A program made the position numbers and the translations under genes. Positions 14,882 through 22,651 of a DNA stretch of 42,932 bases are shown in pieces (the first letter of the stretch is position 1; each line of letters starts with the position of its first letter). Below the pieces are notes generated by a model. The model ran no database searches and was not told the origin of the DNA. It worked only from the letters and a program-made list of their open reading frames with translations. Origin of the DNA: a virus; IMG/VR virus record IMGVR_UViG_3300017671_000007, positions 1 through 42,932 of that record, one strand, 5' to 3'.

Positions 14882-16399
14882 GTGTCCGAGGTCGGCTCTG
14901 CCGCCGGACGCTACACCGTGCTGACTGCTGCCCGTCAGACGGTCCTCGAAAGGGGACGTAAGGCGTCGCAGCTCACGATCCCTGGCCTCATCCCCGAGGA
15001 GGGCCAGAACGAACACGCGACGTTCGAGCAGCCGTATCAGGCTCTCGGCGCTCGCTGCACCTCCCACCTCGCCTCTGCCCTACTGCTGGCCCTCTTCCCC
15101 CCGAACCTGCCGTTCTTCCGACTGAACGTCGATGAACTGACGGCCAAGAGCCTCGGGGACGACCTGGGGGAAACCAACGCGCAACTGGCAATCCTCGCCC
15201 GCGTGGTCTTCTCCCTGATGGAGGGCGCCCAGCTACGCCCAGCCATGATCGAGGTGCTTCGCCACCTCATCGTCGCAGGCAACGTCCTCCTGTTCACCCC
15301 GGAGAACGCGCCGGCCCGCCTGTTCAGGCTCGACCAGTTCGTCATCCGCAGGGACACCTCGGGTGCCCTGATCGAGTGCGTCATCCACGAGAAGGTCTAC
15401 CCGTCGTCCCTGGAGGAAGCCGTCCGCAGCGCGGCCGGTCTAACCGACCAGAAGGACGACAAGATGGTGGACCTCTACACCATCATCGAACGCGACGGCG
15501 ACAACGTCGTCTGGCGTCAAGAGGTGGTGAACGTCCTGGTCCCCGACAGCGAGGGGCAAGCTCCCGCCAGCGCTTCCCCCTGGGTCGCCCTCCGGTGGCT
15601 TGCGGTTCCCGGTTCCGACTACGGCCGGTCCCACGTCACCGAATACATCGGCGACTTCCTGTCGCTGGAGGACCTCTACAAGGCGATGGTGCAGTTCGCG
15701 TCGGAAGCCGCCCGCATCATCCGCATGGTGGACCCCAACTCAAACATCGACATCGACGAGCTGGCCGAGGCCCAGACGGGCGACTTCATCCACGGCAACG
15801 CCGACAAGGTGAAGACCCTCCAGCTCGACAAGTCGCAGGACTGGCAAGTCATGGCCGCCCTGGCCGACAAGCTGGAGCAGCGCCTCAGCGCCGCCTTCCT
15901 TCTCCGCGCGGGTCTCACCCGAGACGCCGAGCGCGTCACCGCCGAGGAAGTCCGTCTCGTCGCCCAAGAGCTGGAGAACGTGCTGGGCGGGACCTACACC
16001 GTCCTATCCGCCGAGCTACAGCTTCCGCTCGTCCGCCGCTTCCTCCACGTCGGTGCCCGCCTCAACCGGGTGCCAGAGCTGCCATCCACCGTCACCCCGA
16101 CGGTCGTCACCGGCTTCGACGCCCTCGGTCGTGCCCACGGCACCAACCGGATCAGAGCCTGGGTCGCCGACCTCATGGCCGCCCAAGTCGATGTCCGCAC
16201 CGAGCTGAACCAGACGGAGCTCGCTCGCCGCCTCGGCGAGGGTCATGGCGTTGATGGTCTGGAAGACCTCCTCAAGTCTGCTGAAGCCAGAGCCGCAGAG
16301 GCCCAGGCCCAACAGCAACAGGCCGCCTTGCAAGCGGCCACCCCCGAAATCGCCAAGGTCGCCGGTCAGGCGGCCCTAGCTCAACCCCAGGAACAGTAA
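14882..16399 (+). CDS. portal / head-tail connector protein (T7 gp8-like)
   Basis: 505 residues from GTG 14882 (T7 gp8 536). Dodecameric ring at the packaging vertex. T7-type portal features: ARQTVLERGRKASQLTIPGL at the N-terminus, LGARCTSHLASALLLALFPP, then RLFRLDQFVIRRDTSG, GDFLSLEDLYKAMVQFASEA, AFLLRAGLTRDAERVTAEEV and ELENVLGGTYTVLSAELQLP. The Gln/Ala-rich C-terminus (AQAQQQQAALQAA) is also typical. An in-frame CTG at 14858, seven bases after AGGT, would add AQAKKGVV, which resembles usual portal N-termini; the true start may be there. Confidence 0.93.
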   Translation: MSEVGSAAGRYTVLTAARQTVLERGRKASQLTIPGLIPEEGQNEHATFEQPYQALGARCTSHLASALLLALFPPNLPFFRLNVDELTAKSLGDDLGETNAQLAILARVVFSLMEGAQLRPAMIEVLRHLIVAGNVLLFTPENAPARLFRLDQFVIRRDTSGALIECVIHEKVYPSSLEEAVRSAAGLTDQKDDKMVDLYTIIERDGDNVVWRQEVVNVLVPDSEGQAPASASPWVALRWLAVPGSDYGRSHVTEYIGDFLSLEDLYKAMVQFASEAARIIRMVDPNSNIDIDELAEAQTGDFIHGNADKVKTLQLDKSQDWQVMAALADKLEQRLSAAFLLRAGLTRDAERVTAEEVRLVAQELENVLGGTYTVLSAELQLPLVRRFLHVGARLNRVPELPSTVTPTVVTGFDALGRAHGTNRIRAWVADLMAAQVDVRTELNQTELARRLGEGHGVDGLEDLLKSAEARAAEAQAQQQQAALQAATPEIAKVAGQAALAQPQEQ

Positions 16400-16638
16400 T
16401 GAGCAACGCCCCCAACAAGCCGAAGGCACCCGCCTCGGGAGCCCCCACCGCGTCCGGTATCCAAGTCGAGAGCAACGACACCGTCTCCCCCTTTGACCAG
16501 GTCAGAGTGGAGAGCGTGATCGAGGATCGCGGTGGGGGCCTGACCGTCGAGACCTTCACAGGCCTCCGGCCGGACGTGGACTGGGTCGAGACATCCACCG
16601 CCCCGGTGATCCCTGCCGACGCCTTCGGTGCTGAATGA
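16399..16638 (+). CDS. hypothetical protein between portal and scaffold
   Basis: 79 residues; ATG overlaps the portal TAA (TAATG) and its own stop overlaps the scaffold start. Low complexity at first (SNAPNKPKAPASGAPTASG), then VESVIEDRGGGLTVETFTG. No membrane segment or recognised motif. T7 has no gene here; related phages often carry a small unknown. Position suggests an assembly role, unproven. Confidence 0.65.
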   Translation: MSNAPNKPKAPASGAPTASGIQVESNDTVSPFDQVRVESVIEDRGGGLTVETFTGLRPDVDWVETSTAPVIPADAFGAE

Positions 16639-17558
16639 TTGACGCGGTAGCCGCCCCCCTGGGGTCAACCGCAGAAGCCCTGCCAGGGGCCGCCGCGCCC
16701 TCGGCGGAATACATCGCCCAGATGCAGGCCAAGGTCCACGGTGACCCGACGCCTGCTCCGGCCCAACCCCTGTCGCAGAACAAGCGGCCGGACCACGTCC
16801 CGGAGAAGTTCTGGGACCCGGTCAAGGGTGAGGCCCGCTGGGACGACCTAGCGAAGTCCTACGCCGAGCTGGAGAGGACCCGCAGCGCGGCCCCTGCAGC
16901 CCCTGCAGCCCCTGCAGCCCCTGCGGCCGCCCCGAAGGCTGACGAGCAGGCCGACCCGAACGCCTCCAAGGCGGACGGCAAGCCCGCCGGCACCAAGATC
17001 GAACGACCGGCCAGCGAGGCGAACCCCCTGACCACCGCCGTCGAGACGATGGCCGCTGCCTACGCCGAGAGCGGTGAAGTCACCGAAGACCAGATCAAGG
17101 CGGTCGAGGACCTCGGCCTCCCGCGTAAGGTGATCGATACCTACGTGGCAGGCCTCCAGGCTCTCCAGCAGATCGGCCGTCAGGCTGTGCACGCTGCAGC
17201 TGGCGGCGAGCAGGCCTACAATGACGCCGTCAGCTGGGCCGCAAAGAACCTCTCGGACGCGGACCTCGCCTACTACAACGACAACGTGGACGGCCCTTCC
17301 CGCACCCAGACGGTAGAGTGGCTGATGGCCAAGTTCCACGCGGCTCGCCCGAGTGAGGGCAAGCTGGTCGGTGGCCTGGCTGTTTCGGCTGGGGCTGGTG
17401 ACGTGTTCACGTCGCAGCAGCAGCTCAAGGATGCGATGTCGTCCCGCGACTACCAGACCGACCCGGCCTTCCGCCAGAAGGTGGCCGAGAAGCTGGCCCG
17501 CTCCAAGGCGGCCGGCACCATGAACGTCGGCGCCGACTACTCCCGTCGGCAGATGTAA
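16635..17558 (+). CDS. capsid assembly / scaffolding protein (T7 gp9-like)
   Basis: 307 residues, like T7 gp9. It guides procapsid assembly and is then expelled. Diagnostic segments: RPDHVPEKFWDPVKGEARWD then LAKSYAELER, a charged and Ala-rich middle, and a helical region VAGLQALQQIGRQAVHAAAG, with the C-terminal GADYSRRQM thought to bind capsid in this family. A short Ala-Pro repeat (APAAPAAPAAPAA) near residues 87-99 is encoded by tandem 9-bp units. ATG start overlaps the upstream stop. It directly precedes the capsid gene. Confidence 0.88.
   Translation: MIDAVAAPLGSTAEALPGAAAPSAEYIAQMQAKVHGDPTPAPAQPLSQNKRPDHVPEKFWDPVKGEARWDDLAKSYAELERTRSAAPAAPAAPAAPAAAPKADEQADPNASKADGKPAGTKIERPASEANPLTTAVETMAAAYAESGEVTEDQIKAVEDLGLPRKVIDTYVAGLQALQQIGRQAVHAAAGGEQAYNDAVSWAAKNLSDADLAYYNDNVDGPSRTQTVEWLMAKFHAARPSEGKLVGGLAVSAGAGDVFTSQQQLKDAMSSRDYQTDPAFRQKVAEKLARSKAAGTMNVGADYSRRQM
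16893..16928 (+). repeat. in-gene 9-bp tandem repeat (Ala-Pro linker)
   Basis: Unit CCTGCAGCC occurs three times exactly (16893, 16902, 16911) plus a fourth with one change (16920). It encodes Pro-Ala-Ala units in the scaffold protein. Likely length-variable by slippage. Confidence 0.85.
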
Positions 17559-17837
17559 CCCTATAACCCCCGGTCGGCCTCTGACGGATACGTCACGCAT
17601 CCGGGGGCCCTTCTCACCCCCGGCATCACGCCGCGCGCCCCCTTCGGTTCACCCGGAGGGGGCTGCATTCTTTCCTGCAGGTCCCCGACGGGGGGCCTGC
17701 CCCGCGCCAAGCACACACCCTCCCACCGCTGATCCACTGGCCGCCTGCGGGCGACAACCTGTGTCCGAAGCCCACCCGAGGGTCACCGCGCGGCAATCGC
17801 CCGCCCCCTTCCCTCTTTTCAGAGACACCACCACACT
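17559..17837 (+). other. structured gene-free leader of the capsid gene
   Basis: 279 bases without a gene. It holds several hairpins: CCGGGGG/CCCCCGG (17601-17623); GCCCCCTTCGG/CCGGAGGGGGC (17637-17647 with 17653-17663), which is nearly the same as the hairpin at 14393; and GGTCCCC/GGGGGCC around 17680-17697. It ends with AGAGACACCACCACACT immediately before the capsid ATG. None of the hairpins has a clean T-run, so they may be RNA-processing or stabilising structures rather than terminators. No intact copy of the 2756/14328 promoter element is present. Confidence 0.6.
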
Positions 17838-18812
17838 ATGACTACCTCCCCCAACCCGTCACGTCCCGGTCAGAACCTGGGCGCGGGCGATCCGCTGGCC
17901 CTGAACCTGGAGCTCTTCGGCGGCGAAGTCCTGACGGCCTTCGAGACCATGACCCAGTTCCGGGACAAGCACACGGTCAAGACCCTGTCCAAGGGTAAGC
18001 TGTTCAAGTTCCCGGCGATCTGGCGCACGACCGTCGGATACCACACCCCCGGTGTGGAAATCCTGGGTAGCGCGATCCCGCACACCGAGATCAAGGTGTC
18101 GCCGGACGACAAGCTCGTCAGCTCGGTCTTCGTCGCCGACATCGACGAAATCCTGAACCACTACGAGGTTCGCGCCCCCTACGCCAAGGAGCTGGGCGAC
18201 GCCATCGCCCGCTTCTATGACAAGAACGTGGCCCGCACGCTCATCCGCGCGGCTCGCGGCGGCGCTCTGTTCTCCGGTGACACCGGCGGCTCCATCCTGA
18301 CCGACGCCGGCTTCGCTACGGACGCTGTCAAGCTGTTCGATGGTATCTCGTTGGCCAAGGAAACGATGGACACCAAGGATGTCCCCGTGAACCGAGTGCC
18401 GGTCTACGCCGCTCTCGGCACCGCCCTGTGGTATCTGATGGCCCGCTCGGATCGTAACCTGAACCGCGACCGTAACGGCGGCTCGGCTTCGGATCGCTCG
18501 CACACGCTGACCACCATCGACGACGTGCAAATCCTCAAGTCGAACAATCTGCCGTTCGGCGAGAACAGCGTCACCAACACGACCGAAAACGGCGCTACCA
18601 TCCCGTCGAAGTATCGCATCAACGCGACCAACACCCGCGCCATTGTCTGGACCCCGATGGCTGCGGCCACGGCCGAAGTCCAGGGCCTGGGCACCCAGGT
18701 TGTGGATCAGCCCGAGAAGCAGGGCACCCTGATGCTCGCCCGCCTGATGACTGGTTCGGACCCGCTCCGCACCAAGTGCGCGGTCGAGCTGCGCTCGGCG
18801 GTCAACACCTAA
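17838..18812 (+). CDS. major capsid protein (T7 gp10A-like)
   Basis: 324 residues (T7 gp10A 345); HK97-fold shell protein. Family segments: ALNLELFGGEVLTAFETM, RDKHTVKTLSKGKLFKFPAI, GYHTPGVEILGS, VFVADIDEILNHYEVRAPYA and ARFYDKNVARTLIRAARGG. ATG start with the AGACACCACCAC leader shared with SSB and no obvious Shine-Dalgarno, which is striking for the most abundant protein. A strong terminator follows at 18821, as T-phi follows gene 10 in T7. No slippery sequence for a T7-like minor-capsid frameshift is evident. Confidence 0.95.
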   Translation: MTTSPNPSRPGQNLGAGDPLALNLELFGGEVLTAFETMTQFRDKHTVKTLSKGKLFKFPAIWRTTVGYHTPGVEILGSAIPHTEIKVSPDDKLVSSVFVADIDEILNHYEVRAPYAKELGDAIARFYDKNVARTLIRAARGGALFSGDTGGSILTDAGFATDAVKLFDGISLAKETMDTKDVPVNRVPVYAALGTALWYLMARSDRNLNRDRNGGSASDRSHTLTTIDDVQILKSNNLPFGENSVTNTTENGATIPSKYRINATNTRAIVWTPMAAATAEVQGLGTQVVDQPEKQGTLMLARLMTGSDPLRTKCAVELRSAVNT

Positions 18813-18820
18813 GACGACCC

Positions 18821-18865
18821 GAGGGGGACTTTCAGCACACCGCTGGGGTCCCCCTCTATTTTTTT
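18821..18865 (+). terminator. strong terminator after major capsid gene (T-phi position)
   Basis: Perfect 9-bp arms GAGGGGGAC (18821-18829) and GTCCCCCTC (18848-18856) with an 18-base loop, followed by TATTTTTTT. Same location as the T7 late terminator. The next gene's RBS (CCAGGA) follows at once, so read-through supplies the tail genes at a reduced level. Confidence 0.87.
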
Positions 18866-18880
18866 CCCAGGACCTAACCC

Positions 18881-19486
18881 ATGCCCTCACCCCGCCTTGT
18901 CCCGATGGACGAGCTGGAGGCGGTGAACGAGATGCTTGAGAGCATCGGTCAGTTCCCGGTCTCCACCCTAGAGAACACCCTCATCGGCGACGTCACCACC
19001 GCCCGCCGGTTCCTGGCCCGTGTCACCAGCATGGTCCAGCTCTACGGCTTCGACTTCAACACCGACGACGACTACGTCCTGTCCCCGGACACCGACGGTT
19101 TCATCAAGGTCCCCGAAGGCATCCTACGCCTCGACCTGATGGACACCTCGGGCAACCTCAAGCGCCGCCGCCACCCCGACGGGTTCTGGGCGCTTTGGGA
19201 CGGAGCGAACCTTCGGTGGACCCACGAGGACCCTGCGGTCTGCCGCATCGTCTGGGGCTTCCCCTTCGAGGATATGCCAGACAGCGCCCGCAACTACGTC
19301 GCGCTGGCCGCTGCCCGCAAGTTCCAGAACAAGATCATCGGAGCGACCTCCCTCGACGGCTACGCGGCCGAGGACGAGGACAAGGCCTGGACGCTGCTGA
19401 TGCGCGATGAGCGCGCCAACCGTGACACCAACGTGTTCCGGCGGAACGCGGTGCTGGCCGGTCAAGTGGCGAACCGGCGCTACTGA
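18881..19486 (+). CDS. tail tube protein A / gatekeeper (T7 gp11-like)
   Basis: 201 residues (T7 gp11 196). Forms the dodecameric adaptor between portal and nozzle. Matches in order: LEAVNEMLESIGQFPVSTLE, ARRFLARVTSMVQLYGFDFN, YVLSPDTDGFIKVPEGILRL, and a helical C-terminus YVALAAARKFQNKIIGA. ATG start with AGGA upstream; the last base of its stop overlaps the ATG of the next gene. High confidence from length, motifs and order. Confidence 0.92.
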   Translation: MPSPRLVPMDELEAVNEMLESIGQFPVSTLENTLIGDVTTARRFLARVTSMVQLYGFDFNTDDDYVLSPDTDGFIKVPEGILRLDLMDTSGNLKRRRHPDGFWALWDGANLRWTHEDPAVCRIVWGFPFEDMPDSARNYVALAAARKFQNKIIGATSLDGYAAEDEDKAWTLLMRDERANRDTNVFRRNAVLAGQVANRRY

Positions 19487-20007
19487 TGTCCCTCCAGACC
19501 ATCTCTGTCCCAGCCCTCCACAACGGCGTCTCCCAACAGCCCGCCTCCGTCCGATCCCCGGATCAGGCCGCGCTGGTGGAGAATGCCTGGAGCTCGTTAG
19601 CTGACGGGCTACAGACGCGCCCGCCGACCGAACGAATCGCCAAGCTCCTCAATACCCCCATCGACAGCGCCTACGTCCACTCCATCAACCGCGACGCCTC
19701 CGAACGCTACACGGTCATCGCCGTGGATGGACGGCTTCGTGTCTTCTCGTCCTCAGGCGAGGAGATGGTCGTCGAGTTTCCGGCCGGGTGGGGCTATCTG
19801 GAAGGTATAGAGGACTTCGCATCCGATATCAGCATGACCACGGTCGCGGACTACACCTTCGTGGTGAATCGTAGGGTCCGCCCGGCCATGCTCGCCCCGA
19901 CTGCTCCCCCGCCGAACCCCGACGAGACCGGAGGCATCACTCCCCGTGAACCGGGAGGTGGTGGATGGGTCTACGACAACTTCGGTGAAGCTATCATAAC
20001 CCCATAG
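19486..20007 (+). CDS. tail tube protein B, N-terminal part (split T7 gp12-like)
   Basis: 173 residues matching the start of T7 gp12: SVPALHNGVSQQPASVRSPD (T7 has GGISQQPDILRYPDQ), AWSSLADGLQTRPPTERIAK, VHSINRDASERYTVIAVDG, and ISMTTVADYTFVVNRRVRP. It ends after GGGGWVYDNFGEAIITP with TAG. The frame then reads GAG TAG CCC TTG, so a second in-frame stop lies six bases on. The C-terminal partner starts at TTG 20017 in the same frame. The middle domain of about 100 residues present in many gp12 proteins appears absent. It is either a genuine two-gene nozzle or a disrupted gene. Confidence 0.83.
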   Translation: MSLQTISVPALHNGVSQQPASVRSPDQAALVENAWSSLADGLQTRPPTERIAKLLNTPIDSAYVHSINRDASERYTVIAVDGRLRVFSSSGEEMVVEFPAGWGYLEGIEDFASDISMTTVADYTFVVNRRVRPAMLAPTAPPPNPDETGGITPREPGGGGWVYDNFGEAIITP

Positions 20008-20016
20008 GAGTAGCCC

Positions 20017-21651
20017 TTGTCCCTCACCGGAACCGTCCAGCGGTTCGACCTGCTGCCAGAAAGCGCAACGCCTGGCTCCATCTACAAGATCGCTGGCGGG
20101 ACCGAGACCTCCTTCGTCCCATACTACGTCAAGCGCACCACCGACGGCGTATGGGATGAGACGGTAGCCCCCGGCCTCGCCAACTATCTCGACCCCGCCA
20201 CCATGCCCCACGCGCTGGTCCGTCTCGCTGACGGCACCTTCCGGTTCGCCCCGTTCAACTGGGGTGAGCGCAAGGTGGGCGACGAGGTTACCAACCCGGT
20301 CCCCGGCTTCGTCGGCCGAACCATCCGCAGCGTCTTCGTCAACCAGAACCGACTCGCGTTCCTCTACGATGAGAACGCGGTCCTGTCCGGTGCCGGCGAC
20401 TTCGGTCAGTTCTTCCGCCTGTCCGTCCTCGACTACCTCGACAGCGACCCCATCGACGTGGCCGCCACCTCGACCAAGGTCTCGATCCTCCAGGACGCGG
20501 TCCCCTTCAATGACGGGGTGATGCTGTTCTCGGACCAGACCCAGTTCTCGATGACCAACGGTGAGGCGGGCCTGTCCGCCTCCTCGCTCGCCATCCGCCC
20601 GGTGACCAACTACGAGACGACCCGCAGGGCCTCTCCGGTCGCCCTTGGGTCCGAAGTCTACATGGCCTCGGACAGCTCCGGTCACGCGACCATCCGGGAA
20701 TACACCCGGAACCCCGACAGCGATAACACCTCGGCCGCCGACGTGACCGCCCACGTCTCCCGCTACATCCCCGGCGGGGTCACCAAGCTGATCCCTGCGG
20801 GTGACCTCAACGCCCTGTTCGTCCTGACGGATGGTGATCCGAACGCGGTCTACGTCTACCAGTTCTACTGGGTGGATGGGCAGACCAAGGCCCAGTCCGC
20901 GTGGCACCGATGGGCGTTCCCGGAGACCGACACGATCATCTCGGGGGTCTACAACGCGGGTGACCTGACCCTGACCGTGAGTCGCGCCAGCGGTGTCTAT
21001 CAGGAGCGCATCCGCCTCACCACAGGTGCACGCAAGGGGCCCACAGACGCCTTCCCCTACATAGACCGACGAGTGACCCTGACGGGCGTATACAACCCGA
21101 CAACCAACCGGACGGTCTTCAACCTCCCCGACCCGGTCGAACACCCTGAACGGTATCAGCTCGTGCGCGGCGCGAGCTACCCAGGATCACCGGGTAACCC
21201 GATCCCACGGAGCGATTATACGTGGTCGGGCGACCGGCAGGTTTCCGTCCCCGGCAACCTCGCTCAGGGGCCAGTCCTCGGCGGCCTGCTCTACGACTTC
21301 CGCTACCGCTTCTCCCAGCCCTACCTTCGACGGCAGGACGGGACAGCGATCCTAGGTGGTCGTCTACAGCTCCGAACCCTCCGCATCTCCTACACGGACA
21401 CGACCGCGTTCACCGCGAACGTGTGGCCCTACGGGTTGAACGCGGGGATCAAGACCACGTCGTCATACTCGGGCCTCATGGTCGGGACCGCCCAGCTCAA
21501 CAGCCGCCCCTCGAAGGCGGGGGACTTCCCGATCCAGGTCTACGGCAACGCCGACGACGCCGTGGTAGAAATCACCAACAGCGGCCCCTTCGGTTGCTCC
21601 TTCCAGTCCGCCGAGTGGGAAGCCTTCTACTGGTCCCGCGCTCGGCCCTAA
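20017..21651 (+). CDS. tail tube protein B, C-terminal part (split T7 gp12-like)
   Basis: 544 residues from TTG 20017. The Shine-Dalgarno AGGAG (20006-20010) is built from the stop codon of the upstream half (TAGGAGTAG). Matches to gp12: GTVQRFDLLPESATPGSIYK, MPHALVRLADGTFRFAPFNW, VNQNRLAFLYDENAVLSGAG, DSDPIDVAATSTKVSILQDA, VPFNDGVMLFSDQTQFSMTN, then DVTAHVSRYIPGGV and WHRWAFPETD. It continues to the family C-terminus GCSFQSAEWEAFYWSRARP. It is full-length for the beta-propeller and nozzle region. Together the two ORFs (717 aa) approach the size of T7 gp12 (794). Confidence 0.88.
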   Translation: MSLTGTVQRFDLLPESATPGSIYKIAGGTETSFVPYYVKRTTDGVWDETVAPGLANYLDPATMPHALVRLADGTFRFAPFNWGERKVGDEVTNPVPGFVGRTIRSVFVNQNRLAFLYDENAVLSGAGDFGQFFRLSVLDYLDSDPIDVAATSTKVSILQDAVPFNDGVMLFSDQTQFSMTNGEAGLSASSLAIRPVTNYETTRRASPVALGSEVYMASDSSGHATIREYTRNPDSDNTSAADVTAHVSRYIPGGVTKLIPAGDLNALFVLTDGDPNAVYVYQFYWVDGQTKAQSAWHRWAFPETDTIISGVYNAGDLTLTVSRASGVYQERIRLTTGARKGPTDAFPYIDRRVTLTGVYNPTTNRTVFNLPDPVEHPERYQLVRGASYPGSPGNPIPRSDYTWSGDRQVSVPGNLAQGPVLGGLLYDFRYRFSQPYLRRQDGTAILGGRLQLRTLRISYTDTTAFTANVWPYGLNAGIKTTSSYSGLMVGTAQLNSRPSKAGDFPIQVYGNADDAVVEITNSGPFGCSFQSAEWEAFYWSRARP

Positions 21652-21669
21652 GCACCCCCGAGGTCATCC

Positions 21670-22164
21670 ATGATCCAAGTCGTCAGCCTAGCCGAGGTGT
21701 CCAACGCCCAAGCCGCTGAGTGGCTGGTGGACCTCGCCGAGGACCTCCGCCAATGCGACCTCGACGAGATATCCGCGACCACCAGGGAGGACCCTGCGGT
21801 CGCCCTGATGTCCTGCGCGATGGTCTCCGACCACGGCTGGGTGATCCTCGACGGAGATGACCCCATCGCCGCCTTCGGGTGCGCGCCCACCTCTGACCCC
21901 AGCGCCGCCTCTGTGTGGATGCTGGGGTCTCCGCGCATGGACGAGCCACGCAACGCGCTCGGCATCCTGCGCCAGTCCGAACACTACAAGTCGGTCATGC
22001 ACCGCTCCTACCCCACCCTGTTCAACTACATCGACGCTCGCAATGAGAAGTCGATGAGGTGGTTGAAGTGGTGTGGCTACGAGCTTCTGACCCTCGTCCC
22101 CGAATACGGCCTTGAGGGCCGCCCCTTCTACCTCTTTTCAAGGCACCGCCCACACAGTGTGTGA
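21670..22164 (+). CDS. internal virion protein A-like (T7 gp13 position, GNAT-like fold)
   Basis: 164 residues. The layout resembles T7 gp13, whose sequence is acetyltransferase-like: ALMSCAMVSDHGWVILDGDD, PIAAFGCAP, SVWMLGSP, then YPTLFNYIDARNEKSMRWLK followed by WCGYELLTL, matching the T7 'LWNYVWVGNTSHIRFLKTIGA' region in pattern. No canonical acetyl-CoA motif is evident, so an enzyme role is doubtful; in T7 the protein aids virion assembly. It lies between the nozzle gene and the gp14-like gene. Confidence 0.78.
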   Translation: MIQVVSLAEVSNAQAAEWLVDLAEDLRQCDLDEISATTREDPAVALMSCAMVSDHGWVILDGDDPIAAFGCAPTSDPSAASVWMLGSPRMDEPRNALGILRQSEHYKSVMHRSYPTLFNYIDARNEKSMRWLKWCGYELLTLVPEYGLEGRPFYLFSRHRPHSV

Positions 22165-22177
22165 ACCCGTAACCATC

Positions 22178-22648
22178 ATGACCTCGCTGGCGATTGCGTC
22201 AGCGGCGGCGTCGGTCGTCACGCAAGTCCAGTCCGCCAAGAGGCAGGAAGCGGCGATCCGCGACCAGCTCGCCCAGACCCAGGGCGAGATACAGGACAAG
22301 GCGACCGGCGCCGTCAACGAGCGCCTCCGCGAGGCCCGCCGCGAGCAGGCCCGCGTGAAGGTCGCAGCCGGTGAGGCCGGTCTCCAGCTCGGAGGCTCCA
22401 TCGACCTCCTCCTCCAGGACATCACCATGCAGTCCGGTCTCTCGACCGAACGCATCAAGCAGAACCGCGACAACGAGATGACCAACGCCACGGCCGAGGC
22501 CAACTCCATGCTCTCCCGCGTGGAGAAGCCGACGGTCCTCGGTGCCGGTCTCCAGATCGCCACCGCCGGGATGAACGGCTACTCGGCCGGCACCTCCATG
22601 AAGATCAATCGTCGCAACGCCGACATCCAAGCATTGAACGGAGGGTAA
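22178..22648 (+). CDS. internal virion protein B (T7 gp14-like)
   Basis: 156 residues (T7 gp14 196). In T7 it is ejected and forms the outer-membrane pore of the DNA ejection channel. The N-terminal small-residue hydrophobic helix (SLAIASAAASVVTQVQSAK) is followed by a long amphipathic helical stretch (AQTQGEIQDKATGAVNERLR, EQARVKVAAGEAGLQLGGSI) and a C-terminal Gly-rich segment ending in NADIQALNGG. ATG 22178 is chosen; GTG 22160 and an ATG 22112 overlapping the previous gene are alternatives. Call depends on order plus composition. Confidence 0.75.
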   Translation: MTSLAIASAAASVVTQVQSAKRQEAAIRDQLAQTQGEIQDKATGAVNERLREARREQARVKVAAGEAGLQLGGSIDLLLQDITMQSGLSTERIKQNRDNEMTNATAEANSMLSRVEKPTVLGAGLQIATAGMNGYSAGTSMKINRRNADIQALNGG

Positions 22649-22651
22649 CCC

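Noticed and set aside
17613-17623. CTCACCCCCGG upstream of the capsid gene as a third phage promoter (T7 phi10 position)
   Set aside because: It lacks the upstream CATTARCA part and is the 3' arm of a perfect CCGGGGG/CCCCCGG hairpin, so the resemblance is probably fortuitous.
17838-18812. T7-style programmed frameshift producing a minor capsid protein
   Set aside because: No slippery heptamer or extended downstream frame was evident at the 3' end before the terminator.
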